A DNA stretch of 64,000 nucleotides. Origin: Parietaria judaica (taxonomy: Eukaryota > Streptophyta > Magnoliopsida > Rosales > Urticaceae). Positions 38,605 through 52,907 of this stretch are shown here, one piece after another. The notes below the pieces were generated by a model, which saw only the letters and a program-made list of their open reading frames with translations, did no database searches and was not told where the DNA came from. The DNA lies in assembly GCA_954871525.1 (NCBI GenBank), contig OX940863.1, forward strand, positions 25,432,001-25,496,000. The letters are read 5' to 3'. Made by a program: the position numbers and the translations under genes. Positions within the stretch are counted from its first letter, which is position 1, and each line of letters starts with the position of its first letter.

Positions 38605-39237
38605 TAAGAGTGGCAATTCGTGTCGCTTGTGCATAATTCATGCCCATAATCGTTTTGACAAATTTTACTATTTGAAAAATAAATAACACAACTTTGACAT
38701 ATAAGCATTACTTATAAAACACTTAATTAGCATACATTAAATGCATAAAATTAATATCTTGTTGCTTCATCATATTAATTGGTATGATTAGACCAAGATC
38801 CATTTGAAGTAAATCCAAATCAATTTAAATCGTGTCATAACAATATTTGTCTCGTGTCTTATATGAGATTGCCACCCCCTAAGGAACACAGTAATTATAT
38901 TATGCATGGTGTGTATGTTAATAAGTATTTTAATAGTAATTATATATGTCATATTATGTTTATTGGATTATGAATTACATTGTTCAATTGATGAATATAT
39001 AATATTATGAAATTAGTCTTCAAATATTACATTATCTAATTATATTGATTAAGTTATATTAGTCTAATACAAGTAAAAACATGTCAATCCAATAATTATT
39101 TAATGAATGTGAATATATCAATTATGTCCAGTAAACTTAAAATGAGTAACAAATTAACCGGGTTTGAATCTAAAAAAAGTACAAAAAAATCTTAAGTCTC
39201 AACGCGATTAAGTCATTAAACACAATTGCCACCCTTA
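38605..39237. mobile_element. possible degenerate hAT-like element upstream of KANADI
   Basis: The left end TAAGAGTGGCAATT and the inverted right end TAAGGGTGGCAATT match at 13 of 14 bases. A further inverted GGGGGTGGCAAT-type end lies inside at about 38867-38881. The GGGTGGCAAT terminus is common among plant hAT-type non-autonomous elements. The flanking 8-mers (tgattaat and atctgaat) do not form a clear duplication, so the boundaries are uncertain. Confidence 0.35.
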
Positions 39238-42200
39238 ATCTGAATTTTGAATTTTTGAATAATGGGCAATGAGGGTATATATGTCTTTTCCGTATTGTTT
39301 GCCTTGTAGTCATCAAAAGGACACCCTAAAATTTCTGGGCAGTACTTTCTTATTTGAATCATAGTATAAAAAATTAACAAATGTTGAAATCAATTAACAT
39401 ATATATATATACACTGAATATATATGTGTATATTTACTCCTTATGCTCAGTTTTTGGCCTGATGACATTCTGTATTCTATATACCATATGAATATGGGTT
39501 CACAGTTTACAAAAGTGCAAAATATTCCTAATTATAATTTCATATCTTTTTTTTTTCTTTTTTTTTTTTTTGGGTATAAATTATTCTGCACATTTATTTA
39601 TGTCTGATGGGAATAAAAAAAAATAAAAAAAAGAGTTAGCGTCCAATCTTTTGAGCAGAGAAATAACTCTACCAGCAAAATTTAATACATCTTTTTTTCA
39701 CTTATTTTTATAAGGACACAGTTACGTGACATTAAATTCTCAGCATTTTGTTTCTTCTAATTTCTAAAATCTCATTTTAAAGTATGCATTTTAGCTGTAA
39801 ATTCCAATAATCCAAACGTGCAATTTGTTCTTTACTTGCATATCCTTACAAATTTAAAATTGACATATGCAATTGAATAATAGTGTGATTGCAAATAAAT
39901 TAAAATTGAATCAACATAGGTCCAAATGTCGAACACTCAAGCGAGTGTTCGACGTCCTAATTATACAAGAGAAATTATAATGAATAGCCACATTCATATA
40001 TTTACATTACATTTAGAAACTTTAAAGTTTTTATTTGCAAAATAGCCAAACAATAGCTGTTTTGTCAATAGTTAATATGGTTAATAAAGTTAATATGACT
40101 ATTTTTATAATGGTTAGTATGGTTAATTGGCTATTTTACAAAACCAAACATATGGGCTATCTTGTCAATTTTAAACTATCAAGTTGGCTATTTAGCTTAA
40201 GCTCTTATTATACAGTTACAGGGCTGAACATTAAAGACGAGCGTTACAATATTAAATTCAGATAATAACTTTTTGAATAAATTGCAATTTGTCATAAAAC
40301 ATTACATGATAGATTGTGGATCACTTCTTTGTCTCTCCCCGCATCTATAAAATGACGATGACCTCAATTCCTTAAACCTCTTTTTCCGCCAATTCAAAAT
40401 AGATTTACAAAAAAGTCTATTTTATGAATTTGGTTTAAGACTTTTACCCGGAAAAAATTCATTATTTTTATGATTTTCTAATATTTTAATTTCGTGAATA
40501 CCTTTTGTAGGAGTCAAAAAGTTTCAACTCATCGACGAAGTTAGAAATTCTACAAAGTTCATAGTCATCTTGTTATACTATGGGAAGCTATCACCTAGGA
40601 ACTTAAATAATATAAAGGAAACAAATTAATCTTTTCAGAGCATATAACGCATTTATGGAATCGCTAATGTTTTTTATTTTATCAAGAACAATTGGCCGGA
40701 TCAATATGACAAGTCAAAGCTCGTCAAATCTAAGAATCATAAGCTATGTATTATTGAATTTTTTTTCCATTATTTGTTTTTATTTGTTTTTCATGTATAA
40801 TATTATACATATTTATTGTTATTTAACAAATAATTTGATATTGAAAGAGTATTTTATAACGGCGGACACAAAGTACAACTCCAAAGGTGATAAAATATAG
40901 GGAGGACTTTGTAAGTGTATAATGAAAGAAAAAAAATTAGAACTAAGAACAAAAATTAAAATTCAGATAAATTTTGAACATTTTTTTAAAATATAAAGAC
41001 TACTAAACTCTTTTAGAGTAGCCGTGGGTCCGCCTTTGTATTTTTATTCTGATTTTTTGGTTTAAAGTTGAAGTGTGAATAATACTAGATTAATTTCATT
41101 AAAAATTTATAATTGAAACTTTAATCACAAATATATACAATAACAATTATTTTTCTTAAAAAATTTAATTAAGTCTTAATTTTTTTTTTTTTTAATTTTT
41201 TTTTTTATGACGGGTCGAAGCAATAATAGCTAGAGTTAATAGGTATAGTTTTAGTGGGGAATCAAAATAATGAAAATAAGGTGAACATTTACGAATTCAA
41301 TAATGAATTATAGTATTATTAATATATGAATCTGTACTGAAATCATTACAAACAGTATTAGCGATACTATACATTAATGTCTACAGATACAAGTTGGTAA
41401 AGTTTAATTGCTTTAAGTATGTATATCTGGGACAAATAATTTATCATCGAATATAGTTTTTATTGTAAATAGTTTTTCATTACATAAATGTGATTTAATT
41501 TATGTGGTGTGTGTGATTGCTCAATTTAAGTGCCATGATATAATTATGCCATGTGTAAAACCATTAAATAATGGATTAAGGTAGTTGCGTTACAAGTGCA
41601 CAATATATAACGTAATTGGGTGTGTTGATATATATACTTCATTTATAAAGTGCATTATTTTGAAATTCCCAAGCTCTTTTAGGTAAAACTCATAATGCTT
41701 TTATGTAAATAAAATTATTAGTTTGTTTGAACTCAATCATTGACACTAGGACTAGGTAATTCAATTACTAAATTAGATTGTTAATTTTTTTATTTCGTAA
41801 GTATTATTTGCTCCTAACGATATTTTATCATACGTTTCTCATACTTCGTAGTTCGTCCTATAACTCCATGAATAACAATATTGGCAGTTGCATGATATAT
41901 ATTAAATAACTAATGAGATTACACCTAGCATGAGTAGTGTTTTTAGTGTGATAATGCTGATAGAATTCCGGGATCCGGCGTCACATTATTTTTTATTCGT
42001 AATTGGAGTTACACTTTTGAAAAGAAAAGAAAAAACTCAAATTCAGATTTCGTATCTAAACCACTAGCTAGTATATATTTTATTCTGAGGTTTAAAATTT
42101 TGGAGTTTCTTGTTGGTTTAACGGAAACTATCGAGTCGCGATAAAAAGTTCACACTAATCGTTGTCGTTTATAATTTACTGAAAATTAAAAAAAAACAGC

Positions 42201-42423
42201 AAAAATGATAAATCCTTCACACATTTTATTAAATGTCATATGTTTATAAAACAGTAAACGTCTTGTGCAATACAATTCAAAGTTTGTCGTATCATGCAAT
42301 ATTCTTGCGCTGTAGATCTCTAGCTGCTCTCGGACGTGCTGAAACTATTATAAGAAAAGTGAGTTCACGTGGATTCAAGCCCGGATATCTTCGATCTCTC
42401 AAAATTATCCAATAGAGGGAATG

Positions 42424-42457
<34 letters not shown>

Positions 42458-43083
42458 AGTTAGGTTTTTTATTTATGCTTGTGGTAGTTTGTTTCGTACA
42501 GATCATTAAGAATACAGATGAGATGGAAGGCAAAATACGCTTAAAGACTAGCAATATACCAACCTAGTTTCCATTGAATAATCTGGAATTTAAGTTACGA
42601 TAATAATTGAAAAAAAAAATGCCTTTAAGTGTAAAATTTTCTATTAATATTTTCCTTCTGTTTTTGTATTTTAGGTTAGATGTTACTTCAATGTTATTGA
42701 TGTGATAACCAACGAATTTATGTTTATGTATTGGGAGATACGTGCTTGTTAATTATATACACTCTTAAATTTAATCATAAAGATGGACCTTAATTAAGAA
42801 GTTGAGCATATATATTAGCTCTCATGCTTTCAACCGTTTTGCATTATTCTTCTTGTTCATATATCTAATTAATTGCTTACAATTTTTTATTTTATTTTAT
42901 AATATCACCTTAATTAATTTAAGAAGTTTCATATATACATATACTACTTATCATAATTTCGAATAAATATCATAACTTAGCTCTAATATATAAAGGAATA
43001 CAAAAAAGTATATTTTCCATATCATCAATCAAAAGATTAGCAGATATAGTTAAGTTATATCACAAGTGACTTTATCAAAGTAC
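39238..43083. other. gene-free stretch upstream of KANADI
   Basis: A+T-rich. At 39975-40210 'aatagccacattc' and 'caagttggctatttagct' could be the ends of an old inverted-repeat element, without clear boundaries. No gene is recognised. Confidence 0.4.
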
Positions 43084-43703
43084 TGTAGGAAATGCCCGAA
43101 TCGGGATTTAGTCACATTGGGTTTTCCGGGTCCGACCCGACTACATAAAAGGATGACGGGCCCACTCGAGCCCGTTGATTAACTATGCATGATTAATTAA
43201 TTATCAGAATTAATTAATAATGACATAATGGGCTTAGCCCATTAAGATATTAAGGCATGTGGTCTAAAAATACCACTCTAAGCTCAAAATTGCAAAGAAA
43301 TCCTAAGCTTGCAACCAAAGAGAAATTCGCCCCCCTCTAGCCCTAGCCCTAGGTGCGATTTCTCTCCTCCTCGTGCCTCTGTCGGTTCGCCGTCCAAACA
43401 CTAAGAAAGACCTAGAAATCTGACGAAGTGTTTTTCGGTCTCGAAGACGTTCCCGTAGCGACGTGGTGTACAATATAGTTGCTCGACATTTTATGAGCTC
43501 GGATCCACATCACGAGACAATCGCCCACACGCAACCCGAGGAGGAATCAACCAAGCTTTCTATAGTTGGCAAAAGTACCAATAGTTTGATAACGTATCGA
43601 AATTGAATCTCTTAACATTCGATGTTAATCTAGATCGTATTGTTCGATGATATCCCGTGATTTCCGCCTCGGGATTGAGAAAAAGTCATCGAAAAATCCA
43701 ACA
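43084..43703 (+). repeat. solo LTR-like sequence, copia type
   Basis: It starts TGTAGGAAATGCCCGAATCG, a common start for plant copia LTRs, and may end AAAAATCCAACA. A GC-rich stretch in the middle resembles 15488-16350. The flanks (agtac and tatat) do not match, so the 3' boundary is a guess. No internal retroelement domains adjoin it. Confidence 0.5.
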
Positions 43704-44555
43704 TATATATCATATATCACAATTAGCATATTTATTTTGAAAATTCCTTACTAAAATTATAGCTAACATGCAACTACCATTAAAATATTTTGGCGCCAGA
43801 AATCCTCTTAAATCTATGAACATTTTTTCATAATTGCTTTTCAATATTCGAGATTCTTGGTATTTTTGTATAAATCGAAGACGTTTCTTTTGCATTGATA
43901 TTAGACGAATATGTATTCCTCGTGTGAGACTTATCTTAAGATAATCTTTGTCATTTTATCTCCAAAATAATAAAATTCCATTTGGTAGTTTTCAACAACA
44001 TTGTTTATGACTTTATTCTATGTTGGTGAAGTTTTAAGTTCTAAATGTTTTTTTCTTTATTCGACTTCATTTATTTTGATGGACAATGAAAGAATATTTA
44101 TGCATTATCTAATTGTAGGATCTATAATATCTATATGGTTTCTTGTATATTTTGTTTTTTTGACTTATTTATTATAAGCTACATGCTAAGAGTGCAAGAA
44201 TAAGATTGCGTGTTGTAAAATATTTTAATTATTTAGTTTCTATTATAGATCTCGATGTCTACCTACAAAAATAAGTTCGTTATGTCTTCTAAAAAGAACA
44301 ATTGTACCTTCTTGCAAGAAATATGTATGACATTCTTCCTTTTTCATAAATAAATAAATATCACATTAGGTGCACAATTAATTAGTTTCTGTTTCAAAAT
44401 TATATCATGGATTTATCATATCTGACTATAAAAATTATTAAATTTTTTTTATTGCTATAGTTAAAGTACCAATTTATCATGGATTTTACACCTAAGATCA
44501 TTCAATTGTTGGTTGAATCATATTTATCTAAACAACTAATTTCTAAAAATGATAA

Positions 44556-44866
44556 AGGATATATGCGGCAAAAATACCACAAAGCACTTATTTGTACGCG
44601 ATATATTTTAAATGTTATTTTTTTGCGTCAAAAGTTTCAAAAAACTAAGAAATATTTTTTCATAAAGAATTTGGAACTTTTTTTTTTTTGAAGGAGAATT
44701 TGGAACTTACGGCAAGAACATTTTTGGTTTTTTCTAACTTTTGCCACAATATAAATAAAATTTAGAACTTATGGCAAGCATTAAAAAAATTTGTCACGAC
44801 AAAATAAAATTTTGGATATGTTGCATAAAAAGAGATATTTTGTGGTATTTTTGCCGTAAATATCCC
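44556..44866. mobile_element. Mutator-type MITE, about 311 bp
   Basis: Ends GGATATATGCGGCAAAAATA and, inverted, GGATATTTACGGCAAAAATA continue into CCACAAA on both sides. The flanks aaatgataa (44547-44555) and aaaagataa (44867-44875) form a 9-bp duplication with one mismatch, the Mutator length. No coding frame is inside. Confidence 0.7.
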
Positions 44867-45153
44867 AAAAGATAATATGAAACGCCACAGTTTAGTTTAC
44901 ACTTGATTAGGGTAACCGAGTAATTGGCAAAGGTAATATTAATATTAATGTATAGGTCCCTCAATATATTGGCTTGACCTATTTTTGTCGGTGCACTAGA
45001 TGTTTCTCAATTTGACAAATACCCTTACTTTATGAACTAAATATTTTTCACGAAACAAGCAGGTACAAGTTGGTTCATCCATTTTTGACTTTATCAAGTA
45101 TTATTAGTAGTTTATGTTCTGTCAATCGTTTAATATGTTTTATTAGATCAAAA

Positions 45154-45922
45154 TAGGGGTGCAAGCGGACCGGGTACCCGGATTTTTTGCCATACTCGCT
45201 ACCCGGATCTGGAATCCGGGTTTTTTGATATTGAAACCCGGATCCGGATATTTTTACATAAAAACCCAGAAATCCGGATCCGGGTTAAAACCCGGTTTTA
45301 AAATAAATAAAAAAACCGGTTTTTAAACCCGAATCCGGATTTTTATTTATTTTCGGTTTTAAAATCTGGTTCCGGGTTATAATACGGATTTGAACCTAAA
45401 TTTTATATTTAAAAAAAAAAAAAAACTTGAAGTAATTATAGCCAAAATTAAAAAATCAAACTATATCATAAACATAACACATATACTTACAAAAACTGAT
45501 AAGTAATTAACATAATAAATACATGTAATGTTTTATACTATTAGTATTGTGAGAGAAAAAAATTATATCAATTTGGACTAGAAGAAACAAATGATTAACC
45601 TACAACATTAGTTTGGAGTTGGATAAGAAACAAATAAATGAATATTTCTCTTGATAGAAATTCAATATGTATTTTTTTGTATGAAAATTCTAAATATTTT
45701 TATGTATATATTTAATAACCGGGTTTTAGTAAGCTACTATGCGGGTTCCGGGTTTTTTATTCTCTAAATCCGGTACCCGGAACCGGTTTAATCCGGATGC
45801 GGTTTTTTTAATACACCGGTTCCGGTTTAACCCGGATTAATACGGTTCCGGTTTATTTAAAATACGGTTCCGGTCCGGATGCGGTTTAAAACCCGCATTT
45901 CCGGGTTTTATTTGCACCCCTA
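45154..45922. mobile_element. hAT-like element with CCGGATCCGGGT ends, 769 bp
   Basis: It starts TAGGGGTGCAAGCGGACCGG and ends TTTGCACCCCTA (inverted TAGGGGTGCAAA). An exact 8-bp duplication gatcaaaa flanks it (45146-45153 and 45923-45930). Subterminal 'aacccggatccgg' repeats are inverted between the ends, with an A+T-rich centre. Confidence 0.9.
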
Positions 45923-46500
45923 GATCAAAACAATATTATCCTAAGCACTCTCACATCATAGCACAAAATAGTGAGGACTACAAATATATGAACAAATTTT
46001 TTTTGACATCCTTTTTTTTTTTTATATGACCCTTTACTTTTTATGATATAGGTATATATTACCGCATCTCGAGTTTTTTTTTTTTTTTTCTACTTGATTT
46101 TTCAATAAAAAAATTTAATCATATTCGAAATTTGAAATTTTTAGATCTAATACTTCTATATGGGAAGACTTGAAAAACAAATATACAGGTTAACACAAGT
46201 TTTATTAAGATGTTTTTTTTTTCTTCAATATTTTTTCAATTGATTTAAATGTAACTCTTTTTTCTTTCTTTTTTGTCTTTACTTTAAGTGGCCCACAATC
46301 TTATTTTTATTTGGCCTTAAAATGGTATTATATGAAAAAGAGTTTATATAAACCCTAAACGTTGAAACTAGTCATATAGGAAAAATAAATAAAAATAATG
46401 GACTACATAAAAAAAATGTTAGAAGTGTGTTTTAGTTATTTTACAAAATGAAGAATTAATAATAAAAAAAGCGGTAAATTCAAAGTAGCGGGTTTACACC

Positions 46501-46546
<46 letters not shown>

Positions 46547-47039
46547 GGGTTAAATATACCCAAATTGTACATAATTAGGACACTGTATACTCAAGTATTT
46601 TGTTAGTGATATATACTCAAGTTCATTTTTTTCCGGTTTCAACTCATATAGTCCATTTCCCTTAACGACATTAAGTGTTATTAATTGAAGTATTTTGCGG
46701 CCTATATATATTTCTACTTTTTCTCGGAATCATCTTCTCTCTCTCTAAAATTTAGTAAAACTCTAAAATGCATCCTCCGATCCATCCATGGTGGACGACT
46801 AACGAGTCATCATCGGTAGTTGCGACAATGACAACATTGTTGGTTGTAGCGGTGCTGATGGAGTAACTTAGGAAAAATGATGAAAAGTGAACGGAATGAA
46901 CTGAGACCATAGTAATTAAGTCAAACTTAGGTAAATTGAAGCCACAATAAAGTTGAACCTGAGTATTGTTGATGTGCGTTTATGTTATTGTCTGACTAAA
47001 TTATATGTGACATAGTGACAATTAAACTCTATCATATTT

Positions 47040-47700
47040 AATGATAAAACGGGTTGTTAGATTAGTATTTAATCCAACTCAAAATTCACAACAATCGCGA
47101 TGTGGCACATGCCACATAATAATGTGACCAAATTAATCGAATCGCCATTGCCACTCGAATTGATCATGAGGCAATGAAGGCTAAATCATTTATCTATATA
47201 TTCTACTTGGGCCTCACAAAAACCCAATAACCCGAATATTACACTATCCAATCCAAATTACCACCAGGTAGTTATGGCAACTCCAAGAAGGTTAAACCAC
47301 GACCCTTTCAGGGTTTCACGAGCTGACCCAATCTACTTGGGAACCCGTCTACTGCTACGCATTCAAACTCACCAACGGCTGTAAAGCCCAACTGCCAAGT
47401 CGCGGTTAAGGGATCTATTCTCCCGATCACGTGTCAACCTGAGGGGATATTCCCTAGCCCACTAATACCCAACTACTCGGACACATGAGAAGGAAAGAAA
47501 ACCCTATAAAGCCAACCAGCAAACATGGAACAAGGGATCCGAGTTCACTCATTTTCTAAGAATACTATTGTTATTATTGAAGATGTTCGAATTCTTTCTT
47601 CACCCTAAAATGTATTCTGAAACTATCAATAAATTCTAGAGGAAGTAGTCAACTACCGCATTGCGACGAACCTCTCTAAAAGTTTCATGTGCCAAACTAT
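47040..47700 (+). other. GC-richer LTR-like stretch, unassigned
   Basis: Contrasts with its A+T-rich surroundings. It includes 'gatgtggcacatgccacata', a TATA-like CCCTATAAAGCC near 47501 and a CA-rich leader-like part. This resembles the promoter half of a Ty3/gypsy-type LTR, but the ends are not definable and no partner copy lies in the window. Confidence 0.3.
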
Positions 47701-47776
47701 ACATATATTTATATATATACTTATGTCGCATGATAACTATAAGACGCTAGATGAGGCTGAAATCGGATACTAATGA

Positions 47777-48015
47777 TGTTGGGAACGATGTTACAACAAG
47801 TATATCAACACACTGTAAAATCGCCCAGATTACCAAACACGCGCATAAAGTAAAAGACATGTGAACACACGATATTTGGTAACGCAGTTCGCGAACCCCT
47901 CGTGAGAACCTACTCTACGGGGCACTGACCCAGATACTTTATTCCACTGGAAAACATTCAAAAATGTTACACGGCTATACAGGATACTTATATGAGTTTC
48001 ACAAGGGAATAGACA
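47777..48015 (-). repeat. possible truncated retroelement LTR with polypurine tract
   Basis: On the minus strand an ATGAGGGGGAGT purine tract (48027-48016) is followed by TGTCTATTCCC..., then 'cagtggaataaagtatctgg' and a GC-rich stretch, ending CGTTCCCAACA at 47777. This looks like a polypurine tract plus a short TG...CA LTR. No second LTR or pol domain was found, so it is only suggestive. Confidence 0.35.
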
Positions 48016-48077
48016 ACTCCCCCTCATGACCAGGCGCAACTGGTGATCCAACTCCAGGGAAAAAGCGTGCACTCCTC

Positions 48078-48270
48078 TTCGGAAACGGCCTTGGATGCTT
48101 TAACTGTCCACAGCCAGTCGTCGCTCCACGAATGAGATCGCAAGACCCTCCAGCTTCCTCTGAGGTACTCATATCGGAAACGGCCTTGGATGCTTCAACC
48201 GTCGAACAGCCGGTCGTCACTCCTTGAATAAGATCGCAAGACCCTCCAGCTTCATTTGAGCATATTTTTA
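48078..48270. repeat. 97-bp tandem duplication
   Basis: 'tcggaaacggccttggatgc' through 'gatcgcaagaccctccagct' is repeated head to tail (about 48078-48174 and 48175-48270), with about a dozen differences. On the minus strand it lies in a 133-codon frame (48400-47999) whose product repeats EAGGSCDLI..TTGC. The frame is not recognised and may belong to the adjacent retroelement-like sequence. Confidence 0.8.
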
Positions 48271-51200
48271 CATTTTCACGTGCTAGTTGATAACCACAAC
48301 CGGCAAAGGTTATATAGCCGGTCAAAATGGCTTCCAAATAAGGCAATAAAGGCTCCACGATCTTGGGTGATTGAAGGGATGATTGACAATCTTCAATCAC
48401 AACTATTCAAGGGCTTGATGCTGCGAACCACTCATTGATTATGCAGATACATGATGAAGATCGCAGTGATGACTTAAAAGATCTTGGACATTAACTCTGA
48501 TGAAGATCCTAGTCATTAACTCCACTGTTGCTTTGACACTTGTTCCGACAACTCCTTTGACAGCCTTATCCAGTCCGAATCTGGCAATCAAATCTCCAGC
48601 AATAAATAACCTCCATGAATGCGATAATATGTCCCAACAGCTAAAATATCACGTCCAGCTATGCATCTTGACAGTATTCTGATTGCCTTGATCTTCTTGA
48701 TGATTGAGTCACATCTTTTGCACGCGTCATATATGGAAAGTCTTCAACACCACATGTGTTACACATAATGACAAAACCGAACACAAACTGCGGAATATAA
48801 TGCAGTTTTCTTACGGAGGATTCATACGACAAATACAGAGACATATAAATCAACTTGGCCGTCATAAGCCTGAGACGCTCGAGGTGGAGATCCACCTCAA
48901 CAATTATATATACTACTAAAAAAACTTAACTCTATATCACTCGAATTAAATATAACTTGGATATATATTCCATTGTTTACCTTATTTATATATAGATATA
49001 TATATTATAGTTACACTTACGCCTTTTGATTTAGTACAATAATATTTTTATAGGAAAATTTTATTGAATATTATTTGTTATATTTTGATACATAAAAGAC
49101 AGTGAATGGAGTGGGGATACATAAGCGAACCAAGCAAAATGCATTTTTGGACATCTTCAAAACAATTTAGTGCGCAAAACAACCAAAATAGGATAGTTAG
49201 AAAAAGGATATTTAGTGCGTAAAGTGTGTTCTTAGATATGTTTGGTCAGATAGTGTTTTTTTAGTAGAAAAATAATCATATTTGCTAGCCATTAAAACTC
49301 TGCAGACTCGTCGTAATACTTCATTTATTATTGTAATGATTTGCCATAATAACACACTTGATATTCAATTACGGTTAGGGATAGTTGTAAGCTTTTAATG
49401 ATTTAAGTAAATTCGAATATTTGAGCATATAATAATCTGTAATTATTTCAGTGTTTGTATTACCACTTTGGCCATAAAATTAGATACCAATCAATAAGAC
49501 ACTTAAGCATTCACGTGACAAGTAAGAGAGACGTCCCTTAACAATAATAGGAAAAATTATACTAATTTTAGTTATATTTATATATCAGTTTTCATTTTAG
49601 GCTAAGCTCTAGTTAAGCATTCAGAAAAAGAAAATGTATGTCTTGAATTAATAATTAAACCGAGATAAATTTATCTTATACGGAAGTAATATTGGTGATC
49701 CGGAACATGCTGGTGTGGAAGTAACATATTGCGTAACTATAGATTTGCAAGTTCATTTGACTTGTTTTTTAAAACTTGTTCAAATAATAATAAAATTAAA
49801 TAAATAAAGATATTGAGTGAGGTTCTAAAATAGTTGTTTGTTTTCGACTGAGTATTCTAAATGCGATCCCGATATCTTTGTGACTTCCGTTAACGACTCA
49901 TAAATATTAGATAATATACAACATTTGACAATTTATGAAGGGTTATAACGTGTAATAAGAATGAGTGATTAGGTATGTTCTCTAAAACTAATCTTTCTGA
50001 AAAGATTTCTGGTGAGATCTTACATTTAAATATTTAGATGTCATTAATTGCGAAAAGTATGTACTTGTCACGAAAATACATTGCGTTAAGCATCAGAAGT
50101 ATGTAACAATATTTTAAAATGCTCGTATGTAATATAAGTATACCAATAAATGAATATATTATATTATTTAAGAAATATTATAGCTCCGTATCTTTACAAA
50201 ATAACTTGTCATACTTTCATTGACCGATATAGCTATTTCAAAAGAAACTAATTATTACTTGTATCCATTATAAAATTTAATTATTAATTAATTATTAACA
50301 CGCAATTTTATGAATGATAAACACAAAATTGTGAATCACCATTTATCTTGATCATACCTTTCGTTCTATATCAGGTTTTCTTAATCCACATATTATGAAA
50401 ATCGGTTTTAAAAATAGATTTAAACCCGGATATCCTTTATATTTAAGAAATTATTAAATAGTAACTTGGATTATATAAAGAGTAGAAATTGCAAAGTACA
50501 TCCTTAAAGATCAAAACGTGAATAAAAAAAACGAAGCAAACAACATCTCAATCGGCCAAGGCGGGTACTGGATTTAGAACCTACTTATAAAAGACCAGTT
50601 ATTTCCAATCCTAAGCTCAAAAACCGGATTTCCAATTTTGAGTTACAACCCTAATGCTATTTATTTTACTCCTCAACTTAACACGTAAATTTGAATGTTC
50701 TCTAAAAAAATATGTTTTAAATCTATTCCATTTAATAGCTATCTTAGTTGGTGCTATTTCTTAGGGATGCAATTCAACCAAACTAGGACCTTTATTTATT
50801 AACTAATTGTGCCAACCTAAACCCTAGACATTCAACTTTTATTCAATGCACTACCCTATATAACCAAGTTCAATACTTCCAAAATGGGCCGGTCAATGTC
50901 CATATTTATTAGGAGACTCTACCTAAGATACATTATAGGTTCTAATCCCGAAATTCCATTAAAAAAAAAAATTTGTACAAATTTGTGTTTCTCACTTTTG
51001 GTAATTAAAAAAAAAAAAAAAACTATACTAGTAAATAGTGATATAATAAAAGTGAAAATCTCACAAATCATATTTAACTCGAGAATACATAAAAACCCTA
51101 CCTTGAAAACTACACTGTTTTCACTTACTTAGCAACGAGAGCATATATATTAATGGAATAGTCTCGGTATAACCGTATAAGTACCTAATCGTATATTATG

Positions 51201-51336
51201 TGTGTTTATATATTTTCAAATAAAAATTTAAGCATCCATAGTATGTACTCAAAGACCACAAAATAGTATTGAAGTATAACTATCGTTCATATATATATAT
51301 TAATGCGTAAAAATAATAAAATGCACATAACAATAA

Positions 51337-51340
<4 letters not shown>

Positions 51341-51392
<52 letters not shown>
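51341..51392. repeat. (TA)n microsatellite
   Basis: Perfect AT run of about 52 bp; a second run of about 50 bp lies at 51632-51682. Confidence 0.95.
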
Positions 51393-51395
<3 letters not shown>

Positions 51396-51626
51396 GTTAG
51401 CATTTGTAAACTTAAAGACATGCGTGAATAATTATATTTTTTTATATATCTAATAATAAACAAAAACTTGAGTCTCGTGAACAAGCCTTTATGAAAAAAA
51501 AATGTACAGAATTGATTGTTCGATACTGATTTGTGCCATTAGGTTGCTTTTATCGCTAAAGGCGAGATTACGAATATATGGGGCAATCTAAGAACAAGAT
51601 TGGTACTTAATACACCAGATTTCTCT

Positions 51627-51684
<58 letters not shown>

Positions 51685-52860
51685 CATTAAAATAGAGCTA
51701 TGGGAAATTGAGATTTATGGTTGAAACTTTCTCTGTTTATGTAAACACATCCCATGTGGTGCACATTCCGATTAAGTTTTACGAACTCCAAGATAATTTA
51801 AGTCAAACCAAGAGCGCAAAATCTCACTTATTAATTTTGTATACATAATTAATCTGTATTATGGTAAACGACACTGTAATTAACTGGCTAAATTATTAAT
51901 AAAAGGTCGTAGAAATTCAATATTAAATGGCTCTCTCTAGGGTTCCCGACAGCATTGGAAGAATTGTACTTAATCCATGATTCTCAAATGATTTTTCTTC
52001 AGATCTATGTCTTTATATTCATATAATTAATTATTTTTAATTAATTGAAGATTTCGATAATATTTATTGTGGCGACCAACACGGAACAGAAGAAGAACAC
52101 TGACATTTTTGTTTTTTTGTGTAGTTCTAGGTCGATAATTAACATATTTAATTAACTATGATATAATATAAACATTATTCGTCATTTGGTCATTAATGTG
52201 TGGGGATTATTAAGACGATTAAGTATTCATGTCCGTTTGAATTATTATTATTTAAAGGAAATTTACGTGAGCTAGTTAATTATGGAATCATCTGGTAATA
52301 TTATTCTTTGGTCCATGCTTGGTTTTCCAAGAATATGATTATATATAATGTATATGTATGTATTTAATTATAATTAAATTGGTGAAAGAGCTCGAGAAAA
52401 GAGGAATCTTTCATTAATTAGCTGACTAATACCATATTATTAAAATAATATATGTCTTATCTTTGTACAAAATATATTGAGTAGATGTTGATCTAGTGTC
52501 TTAATTCATTCCCTGAAATTCTATCAAGATTAATATTTGGTATTACATTTTTCTTATAAGGGGGCTGAATCAAATGACTAGAATTAATTACATATATACA
52601 CGTGATTCAAGGTTTGATTCTTGTAAAAAAAAAAAAAAAATGACGGAATTCTTGTAATTTCTTGTTTCTGTACTTTGTGCACATATATTTCCTGCTGTGA
52701 ATTATATTATTAAATACTAGCTATATATTGAGCCCTTAAATTATTCAGAAAATATATACAAGTTCTTTAATTATATACATTATATATTCTGCTACCAACG
52801 GATTTTGAACATGATATCTATTTTGATTTTAAACGGTTTCTTCTTTCGAGCTAGCTTGGA

Positions 52861-52906
<46 letters not shown>
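52861..52906. repeat. (TTA)n trinucleotide microsatellite
   Basis: About 15 uninterrupted ATT units, the longest trinucleotide run seen in the window. Confidence 0.95.

Positions 52907-52907
<1 letters not shown>

Noticed and set aside
42233..42415. 60-codon plus-strand frame
   Set aside because: No domain is seen, and its start and length are within chance expectation.
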